Below, piece by piece: positions 5,696-8,004 of a stretch of 8,004 nucleotides of DNA. How positions within the stretch are numbered: the first letter of the stretch is position 1; the number at the start of each line of letters is the position of its first letter. The stretch is from an uncultured Lentisphaeria bacterium. GTDB lineage: Bacteria; Verrucomicrobiota; Lentisphaeria; Victivallales; Victivallaceae. The notes under the pieces were generated by a model that was not told the DNA's origin, did no database searches, and saw only the letters and a list, made by a program, of their open reading frames with translations. A program made the position numbers and the translations under genes. Location of the stretch: the NCBI GenBank assembly GCA_903821255.1, contig CAIJKT010000728.1, positions 1 through 8,004 on the forward strand, given 5' to 3'.

Positions 5696-8004
5696 TTAAA
5701 TTTCGATATGGAGAAATTCCGGATAATGCTCGGTCATATTGTAAATGGCTTTGATATATTCCCTGACTAATGCCCTGGAGCCGCAGATGCTTACAGCACC
5801 GGCAGCTTTTCCGTCTTCAGTCGGCATCATCAGATTACCGAGCGCAATAAAACCGTTAATCTGCAAATCTGTAAGCGGACTGACGAACATTTCCGAATCT
5901 TTGAGAATAGTCACGCCGGCGGTGCCGAGGATTTCCCCCATGGCGTCCGGCATGAAATATCTGGCAATGTAGTAGAACATGGGATGAATCATCGCATACA
6001 GTTCAAGCAGTTCATAACTCTCACTTTTCCCCAGCCTGGTGGCGAACATCCGCTGGTTGAATTCCCGCTGAAACTGTAAAAAGCCGTGAAGCGAATTTTT
6101 CTCGCTTCTGTATTTGTTGGGGCGGATGACCATCAGGCTGATATTGCGCTGATCAACTGCGACATCCTCCATCAGTGCGGTATCCACCGGAAACAGGAAT
6201 TTACGGTCACGGAAATATTCGTGCTGGGCCAGTCCCCAGATAATCATGCTGGAAATTGAAACAGCCCCCCCCATTTCGGCATAATACCGATCATTGAGAT
6301 ATTTTCTCAATTTTATCAGCTTCTTAAAATCGGCGTAAATCCTGGCCCGGAAAATCCGGTGTCCGAAGTAAAATATCTCCGGTTTAGCGGCATTGCTGTT
6401 CAACGCCGGATATTTGATCTGCCCGGCAGAGCCCCATTCAGTTTTCAATTGCTGCAGCATCTCCTGCATCGGCATGCCGTCCACCGGCACATGATGATAC
6501 TGAAACCAGAAATCGGCTTCGGCCAGATCATTGGTGAAACGGCAGACAATATTCAGCAATCCGAAACCCGGATGTCTCCGGGTTTTTAAATTCGGAGTAG
6601 CCAGCCTGGACCTGATGAACAGATCAGTATCCTCATTTCCCGGCAGCGTTTCGAACTGAATGACGGTGCCATTCAAAACCCGGTCCGTAAAATGGCGCAA
6701 TTCCTGCCGTCCGGCATTAGACAGACCTTTGAACGTCCTGATCCAGCTCCGCATCTTTTTGTAAACCACCCAGGCCCGCTTACTGTCATTGACATTGTCC
6801 AGCGACTGATAAATGTCAACCATTTGCGCTAACGCCGCAGTCATGATATTATCATCAATAACCGAAAATATTGAACACTTTTTATCCAGATGCATAATCA
6901 GCTTGCGCAAAACGCCGTCTTTGCTGAATTCGGCTTCAATTATATCGGTAAACAGCAGTTTCTTCCGCGTTGTCACGAAAAATCCCCAGTCCAGAGCCCA
7001 GTGGCAATCCGGATTGCGGCTCAAATAATCCGCCATCCGTTCGGCCACTATGGCAGTGGCTTCGGCCTTGCTCCGCGGAGGCTGCCGGTCGGCGGCATAG
7101 GTTAGCCGGAACGTGGCCAGAATAAATTTCGAGTGCTCGTTGCGCAGAAATACGCCGGTCGCCTTGCGCCAGCCGTTTTCCTCGGCACGGAAGCCGATTT
7201 TTTTCAGCAGTTGCAGCATTTTGATAAAGACTATCAGCAGCAAGGTTCCGAAACTCCAGCGGTCAATCAGCCGCCGCATGTGCAATTTGCCGAAGTACCG
7301 GTCCGCCTGTTCCACCAGGCCGGAGACCGGGCCGGAATTGCCGCTTTCCTGCTTGCTTTCAGGAATCTTCAGAGGTTCAGTCGCGACGGCTTCCGGGTTG
7401 TCCATTTCCAGCGGGGTCCCCAGATATCCGGCGATTATCCGTGCGGTCTCCAGCGGCATTTCCTCGTGCGGAAAATGTCCGCAGTCCGGAATGATATGCA
7501 ACTGCGCGTCTAAAAGCTCCTTCTGGAACAGATACGCATCTTCCACTCCGATAATCCGGTCTTCTTTCCCCCAGATGATCAATACTGGAATATTGATTTT
7601 TCCAATCAGATGCAAAAACTTCTTCTCGTTGGCTATCGAGATCTGCTTCGCCGATGCAATCAGGCATTCCTTGGCTTTAGGCTGGCGCAGCACATTGCCG
7701 TATTCTTTGACGGTTTCACGGCTGATCTTGTTTTCATCATGAAACGCCTCCTGCAATACCAGCGCGGCCATCAGGTCTTCGTTAGCCAGCCGGATCAGCG
7801 GATTGCTCGCCGAAGTAGCGGTAAGATCGTCAATAAAATCCGGCAGTTTCTGAAAAACCCCCGCGCTGTCCAGCAGAACCAGTTTATTTATCCGGCTTCT
7901 GACCTTCTCGTTTATCATTGAAATCAGACTGATTACGCCGCCCATCGAATGCCCGACCAGAATCACATCGTGCAGATCCATCCGCCGGATGAATGCGGAA
8001 AGAA
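5696..8004 (-). CDS. Alpha/beta-hydrolase fused to an HHxxxDG acyltransferase-like domain (5' end outside window)
   Basis: The reading frame stays open to the window edge. The first in-frame Met, at 7981, lies inside the hydrolase fold just before the nucleophile elbow, so the true start is upstream. Numbering from that Met, 'GHSMGG' (10-15) gives nucleophile Ser12. 'WGKEDRI' gives Asp141 and 'DCGHFPHEEMP' gives His169, a complete triad in the usual order. A low-complexity linker (about 190-222) and a hydrophobic helix (about 243-259) follow. The remaining 500 residues carry 'HHVPVDG' (496-502), the HHxxxDG motif of CoA-dependent acyltransferases, NRPS condensation domains and wax-ester synthases. 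About 200 residues precede it and 260 follow, as in condensation-like folds rather than short CAT enzymes. It probably hydrolyses or transfers an acyl group, possibly at the membrane; the substrate is unknown. The domain calls are motif-based, firm for the hydrolase and moderate for the acyltransferase. Confidence 0.82.
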   Translation of the reverse strand, partial: LSAFIRRMDLHDVILVGHSMGGVISLISMINEKVRSRINKLVLLDSAGVFQKLPDFIDDLTATSASNPLIRLANEDLMAALVLQEAFHDENKISRETVKEYGNVLRQPKAKECLIASAKQISIANEKKFLHLIGKINIPVLIIWGKEDRIIGVEDAYLFQKELLDAQLHIIPDCGHFPHEEMPLETARIIAGYLGTPLEMDNPEAVATEPLKIPESKQESGNSGPVSGLVEQADRYFGKLHMRRLIDRWSFGTLLLIVFIKMLQLLKKIGFRAEENGWRKATGVFLRNEHSKFILATFRLTYAADRQPPRSKAEATAIVAERMADYLSRNPDCHWALDWGFFVTTRKKLLFTDIIEAEFSKDGVLRKLIMHLDKKCSIFSVIDDNIMTAALAQMVDIYQSLDNVNDSKRAWVVYKKMRSWIRTFKGLSNAGRQELRHFTDRVLNGTVIQFETLPGNEDTDLFIRSRLATPNLKTRRHPGFGLLNIVCRFTNDLAEADFWFQYHHVPVDGMPMQEMLQQLKTEWGSAGQIKYPALNSNAAKPEIFYFGHRIFRARIYADFKKLIKLRKYLNDRYYAEMGGAVSISSMIIWGLAQHEYFRDRKFLFPVDTALMEDVAVDQRNISLMVIRPNKYRSEKNSLHGFLQFQREFNQRMFATRLGKSESYELLELYAMIHPMFYYIARYFMPDAMGEILGTAGVTILKDSEMFVSPLTDLQINGFIALGNLMMPTEDGKAAGAVSICGSRALVREYIKAIYNMTEHYPEFLHIEI

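Noticed and set aside
5047..5754. 235-codon plus-strand frame spanning the glycosidase 5' end and the AT-rich gap
   Set aside because: It is antisense to the glycosidase, then reads through the AT-rich gap into low-complexity Ile/Tyr/Phe residues; no RBS.
7979..7981. ATG at 7981 as the true start of the fusion protein
   Set aside because: It would remove the first half of the hydrolase fold. The frame continues in-frame upstream to the window edge with residues typical of the segment before the nucleophile elbow.

Overview
The window is about 8 kb of dense bacterial chromosome of moderate G+C, with six protein genes and no RNA gene, transposon or prophage signature. The gene types suggest a free-living or gut-associated carbohydrate degrader of the PVC group, perhaps Lentisphaerota or Verrucomicrobiota. 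They are a GntR/LacI-hybrid sugar regulator, a Gfo/Idh/MocA dehydrogenase of the 'EK-x-SH' type, a putative cytoplasmic TIM-barrel glycosidase and an unusual hydrolase/acyltransferase fusion. That assignment is an impression from gene content, not a measurement. Ribosome binding sites are AAAGGA-like and lie 6-7 nt before the starts.

Layout. Positions 1-263 hold no gene but are dense in signals: three copies of a 25-nt dyad repeat, a fourth degenerate copy that overlaps a perfect 12-bp palindrome, and a near-consensus sigma-70 promoter (TTGACA-N16-TATAAT). This promoter drives a plus-strand pair: a GntR-type regulator with a LacI-type sensor domain (264-1394) and a Gfo/Idh/MocA oxidoreductase (1406-2491). 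The two are 11 nt apart, with the second RBS overlapping the first stop codon.

From about 2466 everything is on the minus strand. Reading in the direction of transcription there is a 5'-truncated alpha/beta-hydrolase + HHxxxDG acyltransferase fusion (8004-5696). A 124-bp gap of only about 15% G+C follows, containing three near-identical near-palindromes. Next come a putative glycoside hydrolase (5571-3823), a TtcA-like PP-loop ATPase (3743-2973) and a small exported Trp/Cys-rich protein (2960-2466). The last gene runs 26 bp into the end of the oxidoreductase gene, so the two groups converge and overlap. An inverted repeat inside its coding sequence may terminate the plus-strand transcript.

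Functional reading. The regulator and oxidoreductase look like a self-contained sugar (or cyclitol) sensing and oxidation unit, and the putative glycosidase fits the same lifestyle. The TtcA-like protein (predicted tRNA C32 thiolation) and its small exported partner look unrelated in function but are probably co-transcribed. The least ordinary items are the hydrolase/acyltransferase fusion, the repeat array before the regulator, and the AT-rich gap with three related 12-mers. I do not see a clear defence system, biosynthetic cluster or mobile element.
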